This document shows positions 25,841 to 37,574 of a DNA stretch of 64,000 nt, piece by piece. The translations under genes and the position numbers were made by a program. Location of the stretch: the NCBI GenBank assembly GCA_013397435.1, contig VZRG01000788.1, forward strand, positions 195,444 to 259,443, written 5' to 3'. The notes under the pieces were generated by a model, which made no database searches, was not told the origin of the DNA, and was given only the letters and a program-made list of their open reading frames with translations. The DNA is from Erythrocercus mccallii. Its lineage: Eukaryota > Chordata > Aves > Passeriformes > Dicruridae. Within the stretch, counting starts at the first letter, position 1, and each line of letters starts with the position of its first letter.

Positions 25841-28357
25841 AGTAGAAATGCAGTCTGCTGAAATTCTGCAGGATTGGGGATCTCCTGGGTTTTCACAGAA
25901 ATGTTCAGAATTTAATACCAAAGAACAGTGAAACAATATAAAAGAACTAAAGACCATGGGGACTTGAGCTGGAATTGTGTTCACATTCTGTTCACAGGGA
26001 AGGGCCAGAAAATAGGAATTGTATTAGCCAGATCAGTTCTAGAAAGTGAATAGTTGCTGTATGAACTTAGTAGTATCAGGTAATTTCAAGACATTTCTTT
26101 TTTTTTCTATTTGGGCAAATTATTAGTACAGTAATTTCACTGTGAATATACCGAGGTTTTTCCAGTTTACTGTAACTCTTGCCTGGTTACCTGCATTAAA
26201 TAGCACTTATTGAGCACTTAACTCATTTGGTTAATGAGTGAATACATCCATTTCCATAACACGCTGCATTTTCCAGAACAGTTTTTGTGGAGGCTAGGGA
26301 AGCATCTGTTCAGACACAAACTATTGGCTGCAGTTGGCCTGTGTGAAATCATTCCTGTGCTTTCCTCTGCTTTTGGAGGACTCCAGGGAGAAGGGGGCAG
26401 GATGGTGCAGAGTGTTTGACCCTGCACTGACAAGCCTTACTGAGATCCCCAGAAAGGGCAGGCAGGAAGTCAGAATAACTGAAAAACTGGATTTTGGCTG
26501 AAAGCCTATTAATCACAGTACACATTAGCATTAGATAGCATGGGAAGAACAGTGAGAGGAAAGTAAAAAATAGCCTAGCTCTGTAGAACTGCAGAATGTT
26601 ACTATAGATAGGCTGTGAGATTAAAGAGCTGCCTTGGCACATTACAATTCAAACACCAGCAGCCTCAACTGCCTATTTGTCCTGAGGAATTTTTCTTAAG
26701 AATTTTATACTTCAGATATTACATTATAATGTGGGTTAAATCACTGTATTTTGTCTTGATTTTCCTCAATACTTTCCTCTTATCCTTTTGTTCTATCATT
26801 ATCCCTTTTCTATCTCTTGGCTTGGCTCTAAATTCTCCCATATGTGGTTATTGGAGTAATCTGAGAAGCAAAGCCCAGAATTGGTTGGTTGGGGGATCTG
26901 TACAGAATAGAAAGCACGGCAGGAGATTCCAAAACTCAGATGGTGAAGTCCCTGGGGTAGGTGGTATCTAATGCTGGGCTGACCAGCAGTGCCCTGAAAG
27001 CCTCTAATTGTACAACATCTGCAAGTCATGGTGGCTTTCTGGGAGCTCTGGGAGGCTTCAGCAAAGGATGTAATGTCTGGTGTGATGGAAAATCTGTGGG
27101 CTGCAATATTTTGCATTTGGAAAAAACAATGGCATGATCTATTCATCAGTTTATTGTTTAGATGTATTAGGTAAAGTAAAACCAAACAAAGTCCTGTAAT
27201 TTGACTTTATCTAGCAGCACTGTAATACTGATGAAAACCTGTTTTAATAAAGAGGAGAAGAAGAGAATCATTTGCAGTGTTCGTCTGAGTAGAAGGGCAA
27301 TCAGTAGCTGGTGGTGAAGCAGCAGTTCCATTGTGGAGAGGAGCTTTTCCTTTATTTCCTATTAAGGAACTTCTGTGGTAATTCTGCTGGACTTGCTTGT
27401 GGTTACCTGTAGTATTTATAAGGATTGTTGGAGTGTAACAAAACTGAAATCTTCTCGTTTACATTGCAGTGTGTGTGCGCTCAGGACTGAGCCTGCAGAC
27501 AAGGAAAGGGACATTGCACCTTGGTTAAGGTGAACTGGACAAAACCTGTGTTGCATGGCAGTGTTTACTTGTGTGAGTTTGGAAGTCTTTGTTGTTGTGC
27601 TGCTTCATTATGGGGAGAGCATCCCAGTGTTAGACAGCTGGATGATATTAAAGAAGTAGAAAAAACTCCCTGGGTGGGAAAAATATTGTGTACTTAACCA
27701 AGTAAGTGAGAATACTGTATTAGAGTGATGCTATAGTACAGGGAGAAAGTGGGGCAGTCTGTATGAGGAACACAAATAGCATGGCTGTCTAACAGCTTCT
27801 ATTTTTAAAGCCACTAATAGCATTCCAGTTCCTGTTTACTGTATAGTTTAAGCCAAGCAGCCTTCATGTGCACAAAATTTTAGTGCTTTCTGTGGATGTC
27901 GACAGGAGCCTGCGAGGATTGGTTAAAATGTGTCTGCCCAATGAGTTTTCTTGGGACTCTGCTAGTCTGGTCTGTGCTCAGCAAGGAGTAAAGATGATTG
28001 CAGAAAAAAGTGTGACAGAGTTGAGTTCCTGAACACCTTTCTACCCTCCATGTCAACACCCTTGCTTGTGTGCCTCTCTCTGGGCACACTGTTCAGTGTC
28101 ACCAGCATGCCCACAATGCTTGGTTGGTCTTGTGTCCATGAGTGAAAACTTCCCTACAAACCAGCTTCAATGACAGTGCTGGAATTATGCTGCTCTTGTG
28201 CTGCTCTTCATCTGCTGTCCAGAACAAGGAGGGTTAGTGGATATATGGAAAGATCTGGAGATTCTACATTATTTTATAGAGAATCTGAGTGGGATTTAAT
28301 AGACTCACTCTTCAAAGATGCCCAGTTAATTGTAGATTTTCTTGTTTGCTCCCGTTA
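25841..28357. other. Non-coding DNA, no gene recognised
   Basis: AT-rich. Overlapping frames on both strands at 26218-27185 (up to 128 codons) have no consistent coding signal or recognisable domain. No repeats recognised apart from short T runs. Confidence 0.55.
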
Positions 28358-28742
28358 TCATAAAATCACAGAATGGTTTGGATTGGAAGGGATATTAAAG
28401 ATTATCTTGTCCCATTCCCCTGCCATGGGCAGGGAGAGCTTCCACTGTCCCAGGTTGCTCCAAGCCCCATCCAACCTGGCCTTGGACACTTCCAGGGATC
28501 CAGGGGCACCCAAAATTTCTCTGGACAATCTGTGCCAGGGCCTCACTGTCCTCAGAGTGAATTTCCTTCTAATCTCTGGTCTAAACCTGCCTTTTTGCAG
28601 TTTGAAGTCATTGCCCCTTGTTGCTGTGTGCCTGTGTAGGAAGTCTCTCTCTTTAAGCCCCTTAAGGCACTGAAAAGGCCCCAAGGTTTCCCTGGACATT
28701 CTCTTCTCCAGGCTGAGCAACCCCCACTCTGTCAGCCTGGTT
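28358..28742 (-). mobile_element. CR1 LINE 3' fragment
   Basis: The plus strand begins CATAAAATCACAGAATGG, the reverse complement of the CR1 terminal repeat, then TGCCATGGGCAGGGAGAGCT, CACTGTCCCAGGTTGCTCC, ACCTGGCCTTGGACAC, and TCCAGGCTGAGCAACCCC near the right end. It is therefore a 5'-truncated CR1 with its 3' end at the left. The overlapping frames of 88-167 codons at 28170-28720 are repeat-derived. Confidence 0.93.
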
Positions 28743-30488
28743 TTGCTGAATGAAGAATTATGTTGTCTTGCCTATTCTGGAAGCTGTATAGCTTTTTAGT
28801 AAGACTTTTTACTAGGTTCTTGGTTTTATGTCTGTGTTATTTATTTGGGGGGGTTTTATTATTTTATCTACTACAATGAATTTACTATTCTATTTTCAGA
28901 CTACCTGATAGTCTCTTCCCTGGTTTTAAAGTGTACAGAAAACTCTGAAATGCTTTTTCAAAATATAAGTAGCTGAACTTCTCTGGTTTATGAATCAGAT
29001 AATTACAAGCATGACTTTTATCAGACCTTAGTGCTTGTTTTTATTTCTGTAGCCTTAAAAGCTTCAGTTAATCATTCCCAATAGACTGAAAAATAGTTTC
29101 CATGAAAGCTGATAAATTTGGAAGCATATCTTCTAAATCCTTGAACTGATCCTGCAGACAGATGTTTAGGATAAACATTGCCCATAGAAAAGCCGATATT
29201 GCTAATGAATATTAAGAACAGCATAAAATTGTTGGAAACTCCTTTTTGCATCTTGAGAGAATCAGTGTTAATAAGTCAGATCAGTCACTTTTATTTAGGC
29301 AATACAGAAAAGCATATGTCTTCCTGCTTTGCCAGCTGTCGTAAAATTTTGGAGGAAAAGGTTGCTCCCAAGCTTTCCAAAGGGAGTATTTTTCAGAAGT
29401 ATTTTGACCTTTATAGCTTACAAAACCAATTGACTTCCTTTTCCCATAAACTATTTTCTGGCTGAGATTCTTCTACAGCAAAGCTTTAGTTGTAGGAAAA
29501 ATACCAGCTCCAAAGAAAATAACTGAGCTGCCTTCTAGTGGTTTTAGATACCATAAATTCCTCTTATTAAAGAAATTTCCTCAAAGGGAATCATATTGTT
29601 CCAAATTTAGTATGTCCCCCCCAATATTTCTTAATATTCAGTAATTATATGTGCATGTTTATGATAATTTCATTTGAAGAACCACAAGGCAGATTGTACT
29701 AGTCAAATACATTTTTTTGTGGACAGTATGATAAGAAAAGCAAAATAAAAATAACCACCAACCACAAAACCAAACCAAATCAAAAAAACAACAACAAAAC
29801 CCCCAAAACCAAAACAATATCTTGGCCAGCTCAATTTAAAGCTGTTTTTTATCATCCTACTTTTGTATTTGCAGTTGCTGTCCTTATCTCAGTAATAATA
29901 CTGGATTTGCTGTTCCTGTTCTCCATGTAGGAGTTACCTGAGGAAAAAAAATCACATAAACGGGAGTTGGTGCTTGTGATGTAATTTTAGTATTCACCTT
30001 AATTCAGTTTGATTCTAGATTTCTGTGAAAGATGGAGTAGGTTCCTTGCATGTTTTTATTTCTCACTGATATGTCTGATTTCTTCAGAGGCACTGCTCTT
30101 AATGTCTACAGGGAATTAAGGTTAAGAACTTTGCTTCCCAGAAATGTCCAGCCACCTGACAATAATAAATTAAACACACAAACTGGAGGTAGGATTAAGC
30201 TAACCAAAAAGTTAGTTTAAAATATCAGCTTGAAAGGACTGAAATCATTATTTACTAGGAATCCTTCAGGGACATTAACAATGTATTTGATAGTTGCCAG
30301 GGAAACACAACTTCCCCAGTGACAGTGTGCATTGCACTGAATGAGTAACCGGAGTAATTCTGGCAGTGACTGATCCACTTCAGCAAACCTGCTCCTTGTG
30401 CCTCTGCAGGAATTGCAGATGCCTTTGCATCCAGCTAGATGAGCATCCAGTGTCCATGCTGGACTGTTAATACCTCATATTTGATGTG
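28743..30488. other. Non-coding DNA, no gene recognised
   Basis: AT-rich with an A/C-rich low-complexity tract at 29736-29818. No convincing exon or transposon. Confidence 0.55.
29736..29818. repeat. A/C-rich low-complexity tract
   Basis: Irregular AAAAC/CCAAA units (for example AACCAAACCAAATC) over about 80 bp. Imperfect, simple-sequence-like. Confidence 0.8.
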
Positions 30489-30494
30489 GCAAAT

Positions 30495-30881
30495 TGTCGT
30501 TGTTGAGGCATATAGAGTGACACAGTAAAATCTGCAGAAAGCTCTTTATTATGGGGGCATGCTGCCTTTTATAGAGTTTTTATAAACCTCGTGGGCAACT
30601 TTAGTTGGTTAATGGCTTTCTTGACAATTACGCTGTTGATTAATAAAAGGTATTTTACTTGTCCATCAAATCTATCTATTCTTGGATTGTTTACTTATTT
30701 TCTTTACTGATATGCATGGGACAAATCCCTTGTTATTGCAGATGCACTTGTTTTTCACCCTCAGAATAGATTGTTGTGTTAAAGGAACTTCTCATTCTCA
30801 AAAGAACTTCATATGGGAACTTGCAAATTGCTTGTTAGCTGCACTTAAACAAATGACAGGCCAGCTTTGGGTCCTTCCACA
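30495..30881 (-). mobile_element. Short solo LTR, probably ERVK-related
   Basis: Left end TGTCGTTGTTGAGG resembles the left end of the LTR at 23995 (TGCCGTTGTTCC), and the right end CTTCCACA also ends CCACA. Flanks are GCAAAT (30489-30494) and GCCAAT (30882-30887), a 6-bp duplication with one mismatch. On the minus strand TATAAAA lies at 30573-30567 and AATAAA at 30550-30545, about 22 bp apart, implying a very short R as in alpharetrovirus-like LTRs. Length is 387 bp. The right boundary rests on the imperfect duplication, so it is less secure than the promoter/polyA core. Confidence 0.65.
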
Positions 30882-30887
30882 GCCAAT

Positions 30888-33800
30888 AGATTCAAAACCT
30901 AAGCAGGATATCGGGTTTGTCTGGTTGAAGGAGTGTGTGGCTGGCCGGTCAGTCTGGATGAACCATAGGGAGATGAACCATTGTGGAGAATGGAAAGGTT
31001 AACACAGACTCAAAAATTTGATTATGCTTATGGTGTATATTGATGTAAGACAGAAATAGTGGATTCAACACGGAACAGCAGCAGGAGGTTTTGCAGTGTT
31101 CAGTGTCCATCAGCATGCAGAACTGAGGTCCTACAGCAAGTGCTACACTTGATTTATTCTTCCTTAGGTAAAATGTAAGTGCTGAGAAAAAGAAATTTGC
31201 TGTTCAGATATAGCACAAGTCTTGTGATCAACTTAGGGAGTAACCCCCATCTGTTTGAAATATAAGGAATTCATGCATTATAAACAGTAGCATGAGATAG
31301 CAGATGGCAATGGAAGTTTTAAGAGTTGTCCAAGCACAACGAGGGACCTGGGTCCTTGAAGGGGTTTAGTAAGGCCTAAAAGAAGAGAAAGTACCTGTAA
31401 GAGAACATTGGAATTTCCAACAATACATCTTCCTCAGGGCTGGAAATGGTTAAGCAAACTTAATCTGCAAATATATTTGTGAGCAAAGTGAATATTTTAG
31501 ACTCAAATTGAAACCAGAAGCTTTTATGTTGTTTCAGCACACTTGAATCATCTTTGAGGAGCGTCATTTTGGGACAAGGAGCAGCTTGGAGTTCAGGTTA
31601 CAGTTGGGGAGATTTCTCTTTGAAAGCTTGAATTTCACAGTGAAACTGCTGTAACTGTAAAAGCAGTCGGGGATAGAAAATCTCCCACTGATACCGTGTG
31701 AAAGTCACTGTTTGAAGTGCTTGAGTGAGCATCAGCCCAGGATCTCAGGATTTGTGAGGTGAATCCTAGAAGTTACCTCAGTGTTATTTCTAGGGAGAAA
31801 AAACACAGCTGAGCAAGTACCATCAACCCATGTGTAGCCACTGCTGTAGAGGTCACTTGTCTAGAGGCTGAATTATGTGAATTCAAATAAATATATAAGT
31901 TTAAACTCTCCTGGGAAATATCAAAAAGACTGAATAATACTTATTTCTTGCCAAATAGGCATTTCTACAAATTTCCACCTTGCCTACAGAATTGATTTTT
32001 CTACATTAGGGAGATTGTTTTATAATTTAGCAGTATATAATTCTTGTTTCAGTTTGATGTTGGCATTTGGATCATTTTTCCATCGGTCATACTAAGAAAT
32101 GAAAGCTAATGACTTCATTCGATAGTGGCTGAAATAATCCCCAGAAATGTCTTTTTACATTGTAAATTGATGCACGTTGTTGTCATTATCTTACATAAAT
32201 GATTGTGAGGTTTTGCTGCACTTTCTAGGCTCATCTCTGTTTTATACAATAAATCATAAGGAAAATCTAGTGAAGACCTCTCTGTTCTGTGATCTGCATG
32301 AAATATTTCTGTATCCATTATCTGGGTACAATTTGGGAATTGATCACAGCTCTTGCTCACTGCCATGTTCTTGGTAAATTTGGCAGCCAAAACGTCATTT
32401 CTAAGGTGGAGAAGGAAGTGACTGAGAAAGACTTGAATTAAATATGAACCTCATCTTTATAGAGGAGGAGTCAGGTGGAGACTGGAATAGTACGAAACCT
32501 TTCCTGAGGCACACATTTGAGCTGGAACTAAATTATTTGGAAAGCCATAACTTTGTCTGAAGTTATAAAACTGAACTGGGTTAATGTAAGCACATTGTGT
32601 GGGTTTTGATGTTGTTTTTATAAGGACAATTAAAATAAAATATATCATAATTTGGGATTTTTAACTGGGGGTGGTAATATGATACTGCATAACAATTTGC
32701 CTTTATCCAGTGCTTATGGCCTGTAAACAAGCCCTTGGCTCCTCTGGAGTCTCCTACTCTTGCTTCCCAACAGTGAGATTATTCAGCTGAGCAAAGCTCT
32801 GCTCTGGAGAGGAGTGGGAAGAGGAAAACAGCAATTGGAAAGCCTGCTGCAGCATATGAGCAATCTCACTTCTTCAGCAGTGTTCTTGAGCTTGAAGACA
32901 GCAAGCTGCAAGGAAAGGACAACAGCAATGGGCAGCTGTCAGTTTTGCTGTTTAGCCACAGTGATTTTTATCAGAAGACAGAAAACAGTACATCAAGAGT
33001 AAACAGAAAACAAATAGCTCCACCATCTGCTGTGGTGGGAGTAGCCATATGGAGTGGAGTTCAAAGGGTGCTGTGTTCTGGTTTTAACTCTTTTCCTGCA
33101 TCCCTGGTGTACTCAGTCGCTCTCGTCTCAGCTCCTTACTTATCAATGGCTGGCTCTGAGTGGGATGGAGCTGATTTCCCCATTTTATCAGCAGTGGTAA
33201 AAGCAAAATTCCAGTGTGGTACACGATATCCAGGGCCCAGCTTTTCTCATCCAGTGGAAACCAGGTGTGGCAAGGAGGTACCAAAATGTGTTTTCCAAGG
33301 ATCCATGGCAGGTACTGCAGCTGTGCTGCCCCATGCTGCGTGTGAGCAAGCCCAGCCTAGGAGGAGAGGGAGTGAGCAGAGGAGCGACTTCCTAAACTAA
33401 CAGCTCTAAATATGTGGAACACATAAAAGACAAGATGATAACTTAGGAGTGGGTTTTATATTTATTCATCCTTTATTTTATGCTTTGCTCACTTTTCCGA
33501 TGCAGCTGCATTTTCTGTAAGGGAAGAGTGACCTTGCAGTGGAGAAGGAGTGTGGCTGATCTGTAGTCAGGGGTGGCTTGGGAACCCCAGGTCCCTTACC
33601 TACTTTGTCTTAAATCTATCCCCAAATCATGGCAAAAAATGGTATTCCAGCATCCATTATTACTTTTTTTTCACATCCATTCTGATAATGTTTTGAAGTA
33701 ACAGATACTGGCTGTTTACTTGAGCTTGTAAAAATTCATGATTTATTTTGTGAAATATATTTAAATTTAACATTTGATGTAGGAAAAGCTTAAAAGAGAA

Positions 33801-36217
33801 AATTGGAGGGATTAATCCCTTTAGTGTGTTGGGGTTTTATTAAGTTGCTAAAACTGGAAAGGGGTTGGCTTCAAATTAGATCAGAAATTAAGATAAATGT
33901 GGATGAAATTTGATCTGTAAAAGCAAATCTTGCCTGTAAGCCTAAACTGTGAGTTTCACTGCTATGCATTTTGGGGTTGCTGGGAATCAAGCTAATGAAG
34001 ATAAGATCTATAAATCCAAAAGATTTGGAGGCAGCATTAACCCAGTGACATCGTGAGCATGCCAGTACCTGGGTCTGGTGTGCAATAAGGAGCACATCCT
34101 TGTGCTTAGGGGTCTTTTTTTTGCCTGGATTGCAAATTTGTCACTGACAGAAGTTGCAATAGTCAGAAAGGTGCATTTATAACTGCAGATCTGATCTGCT
34201 TAGCTCACTTTTGGCATCCTTGTTGTCATGGGAGCCTCTTGTCTATATAGGAGTGAGAGGAATGATGCAAATAAATGTTTTGAGTACGTGGGGTGGAATT
34301 TTTTTTCCATCAAAAAGGTAATTTGTGTGCAGGAGAACAACTGAGTGCCAAGGACAATTCTTGGGCTGTGAGAAACCCAGTTTTAATTCACTGGAATGCT
34401 TTAGCCATAGTAGTTTATGTGGGAGGGTGTTGGATTTCAGGATTTTTAGGTCTTCTGTTGGGTTCTGTTTTTGGGGGATTTGCTTTAGTCTTTAGTCTTC
34501 ACTAATGAACAACAAGAGTTTTCTTTATTCTGTTCAATACAGAACAGAACTGATTTGCTGACATCTCTTATTTCAGGATTTTATTTTCTTCTGGCAGAAA
34601 AAACACAACTGGTTTGTCCATGAAATACAGATTTATTAATTTTAGCTTTCTTTTCTGAAAGTATCATGGGTTTGCATCTACTGATTTTAGAACAGATGTT
34701 TCTGTCTCTCTCTGCCTCCTTTTCTCATGGAAAACCCAAGAAAATTAGTTTTAAAAGCTTGTATTGAAATGCTATAGTGAAAGAGTTAATATGCAGAAAA
34801 ACTCAACTCAAATATCTTTGTAATGAACTTGAAATATCGAGGGAATTTCAGACAAAATGTAATCAAACAGTGCATCAGGACTGTTTTGCTAACTAATGGT
34901 AATTAAAACTTCCCCCTTTGCCTGCTTCTCTATGTTCAAAACATAATTGATTGTATTAAAGTTTCTCAGAACTAAATACTTCAGCCCTGAGGTTAACCAT
35001 ATTTCTGAGTACTTAATCATATCCAAAGAAACAAGGGAAGCAAAACAAGACAGGATGCTGGCCTCTGTGTGAAATAGAAAATAATATCATTGTGCAACAA
35101 TTAATTCTCTGTCTAGGGGTGCCTCCAAAATGATCAGTTAAAGGCTTCAGATAAACTGAATTAAATAAACTAATAAAACAATAATCATGTAGTAAACAAA
35201 ATGTTACCCATGCACAAAAGTAATTTTTTTAAACTCCAAATTAATTTTTGCAGGGTAATGAGTGGTGTGTGCTGTTAGAGCTAATACAAGAGGTGATGTT
35301 ATGGAGCTTCAAGGCTGAGACCAAGAAATCTGTGGATTTAAAGCTGGGAAAGAATAACTACATTACTTTGGGATGATAGAAGCATTCTGTCATAATGAGA
35401 ACATCTATAACTTCAACTATGATTTATTCCTTCCTTTCAGCAGCTTTGCCTAAAGAGGCTGATGCATGTAATGTAAAAAAACCTGGTTTTTGTAAAGCCA
35501 CAGCTGTAATCCAGCAATCCCTTTCCCTCAATCCTGCTTTGGGATTTATCAACACTGACTGTATTTTAATTCTGTACTCTCAATTTATGCATTTCCAGCA
35601 AGTTTCTTTAAAGTTGGGTCTTAGTCTTTGTAAAACTGTTCAATATTATAGTTATGAATGGTGTAACACCAACTCACGCTGAATCCTCTATTCTCATGTA
35701 TTTCCTCTATTCATCCTTGCTCAGAATAATTCTCTTTTGTAAGCTTTTCTTCGGTCACTTGAATGTACCTGATGGGGTTTGCAGCCTCTTGGTTTCTTCT
35801 AAAAATTAGGAATGCCTAGCAAAAAGGTATTTTCCTTATTACGCTTACTAGAGTATGAGCTAAACTGGCTGCAAAAATATCCCAATAATTAAGCATTTTA
35901 AAATGGGTTTCACTATGCTGGAACACTGTATGATGGGCTAAAAACAACGTCCTCTGGAATGTATGGTGGAGTATTTTGGGTTTTGGTTTTCTAATAGACA
36001 ACAAATGTAGAAAATCTTTATTTTAAATTAATATTATTGCACATTTTACTATGGTTTTTTCAGTCTTTTTCATTCTTCTCATGTGAGAGGGCATTTGTGC
36101 TTATTATTGATACATTATGTTGGTCTGTTGTGCTAAATCTCGTGTTTGGAAAACTGAGTTCACCTTTACAAAGCTGGAGTTGCAGTGAGTGGTTCTGCTT
36201 CTGCTTTTGCTACTTCT
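30888..36217. other. Non-coding DNA, no gene recognised
   Basis: AT-rich and stop-dense. The longest frame (151 codons, plus, 32945-33400) is in a slightly GC-richer patch but lacks a recognisable domain or clear splice boundaries. No CR1 or LTR recognised. Confidence 0.55.
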
Positions 36218-36286
36218 CAGGTTTAGGCAGTGATTGAGCCAGGCCAGGGTTAGGATTGAGCTCTGTTTTGAGCCAGGTTTAGGCAG
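36218..36286. repeat. Repeated motif at the edge of an assembly gap
   Basis: CAGGTTTAGGCAG occurs at 36218-36230 and again at 36274-36286, with related GAGCCAGG and GGGTTAGGATTGAG units between. The period is about 56 bp and the last copy runs straight into the N run, so the gap may be a collapsed minisatellite. Confidence 0.65.
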
Positions 36287-36608
36287 NNNNNNNNNNNNNN
36301 NNNNNNNNNNNNNNNNNNNNNNNNNNNNNNNNNNNNNNNNNNNNNNNNNNNNNNNNNNNNNNNNNNNNNNNNNNNNNNNNNNNNNNNNNNNNNNNNNNNN
36401 NNNNNNNNNNNNNNNNNNNNNNNNNNNNNNNNNNNNNNNNNNNNNNNNNNNNNNNNNNNNNNNNNNNNNNNNNNNNNNNNNNNNNNNNNNNNNNNNNNNN
36501 NNNNNNNNNNNNNNNNNNNNNNNNNNNNNNNNNNNNNNNNNNNNNNNNNNNNNNNNNNNNNNNNNNNNNNNNNNNNNNNNNNNNNNNNNNNNNNNNNNNN
36601 NNNNNNNN
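36287..36608. other. Assembly gap (322 N)
   Basis: Run of undetermined bases, repeat-like on the left flank and CpG-rich on the right. Frames reported across it are not meaningful. Confidence 0.99.
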
Positions 36609-36869
36609 CATCTCTCGGCCGCAGTCGGTCACTGCACCGCCCGCCTGCGCCGAGCTCCTTCTCCTTCCTCCTCTTCCTCCTCCTCTCCTCCAGCCAGATT
36701 CCGGCAGCTCCGGGGAGCTTTCAATCTCCCCAAGATGCTGAAATCAGCACGGTCCTATTGCGGTGCCTCCTGTCCTCCTTAGGGCTAAGATTTAATATTT
36801 AGGATTTAAGAATCCCACCCCAAGGCTGGATGGTTCTGGGTGACAGTAAAGGTGTGGGGGATAGTAAAG
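36609..36869 (+). promoter_or_regulatory. CpG-rich segment ending at a splice donor; candidate hidden promoter and first exon
   Basis: The sequence after the gap is GC- and CpG-rich (CTCTCGGCCGCAGTCGG, GCGCCGAGCTCC) and then returns to ordinary composition by about 36790. An ATG at 36735 opens a 15-codon frame (MLKSARSYCGASCPP) and stops. A consensus donor AAAG|GTGAGT follows at 36869/36870. This would fit a non-coding or 5'-UTR first exon with its CpG island partly inside the gap, but no second exon was identified. Confidence 0.35.
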
Positions 36870-36873
36870 GTGA

Positions 36874-37203
36874 GTGCCTCAGACTGTGATCACCTTTTGG
36901 AATTTCACCCCGGAGCAAGTGACAAATCCTGCAAACCTAGTAAAATGTTTGGTAAAGTGTGCTGCTGCTCTGACAGTTCCCGAGAGAGAAATCACTGCCC
37001 TGTGCTGGTCCCTGGCTAATAAGCTCTGTTCAACATTATTCAGGACTCAGGGAGAATGTCTCTGGATCTGCCAGAAATGCAACAGGCACAGTGCCTCCTC
37101 CATCCCTGGTTACAGGCACTGCAGCTGCCCCAAAGAACCAACCTGGCCAGCATCTGGCACCCTGTACACAAGAAGTGTTGGAAGTGGAAATCAGCTTGTT
37201 TAA
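36874..37203 (+). pseudogene. Possible decayed retroviral gag-like fragment
   Basis: A 110-codon open plus-strand frame contains TPEQVTNPANLVKCLVKC followed by PEREITALCWSLANKL. This phrasing is reminiscent of avian endogenous retroviral gag-type reading frames. It lies immediately upstream of an LTR-like segment (37225-37574) in the same orientation. No full gag domain, zinc knuckle or protease is present, and the C-terminal half has no recognisable motif. The assignment is from family resemblance only; the frame could be incidental. Confidence 0.3.
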
Positions 37204-37224
37204 AAAGGGATAAAAGAAGGGTGA

Positions 37225-37574
37225 GGTAGAGGCAGGGAAGAGCCAGAGCTGGGCCATCTGACCAAAGTGGCCAAAGGGATGTTCCATTCTGCGTGGCATC
37301 TGCTCTGTGCATAAACCTGGGGAAAACTGCCTGGGGAACTGACTGGGCATCGCTCAGTGCGTGCTGAACAACTGCAGTGTGCACCACTTGTTTTCTATAT
37401 TCTGATTATTTTATCATTAATAGTTTCCTTTCTGTTTCTGTCCTGTGAAATGATCTTTCTCTCAAGGCACAGATTTTGGTTTTTTCCCCTCCTCTTTCTC
37501 CATCTCATTGGGGAGGGGGTGAGGGAGTGAGTGGCTGGGTGGTGTTCAGCTCCCTGCCCGGTGAAAGCCCAACA
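37225..37574 (+). mobile_element. 3' part of an avian ERV LTR
   Basis: The block GGCCATCTGACCAAAG, TGGCCAAAGGGATGTTCC, GCATAAACCTGGGG, GGGCATCGCTCAG, CACTTGTTTTCTATATTC, then GTGAGTGGCTGGGTGGTG and the end AAAGCCCAACA follows the order of a very common avian ERV LTR: distal U3, TATA (here mutated to CATAAA), R, and U5 closing in CA at 37574. The polyadenylation signal has decayed. The typical 5' part of the LTR is missing or unrecognisable, and no target duplication was found. Confidence 0.7.

Noticed and set aside
28170..28720. Frames of 88-167 codons on both strands
   Set aside because: They are largely CR1 LINE sequence in non-coding orientation or outside the CR1 reading frame.
36234..36782. 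Frames spanning the second gap
   Set aside because: Most of their length is N; only the sequence after 36609 can be interpreted.
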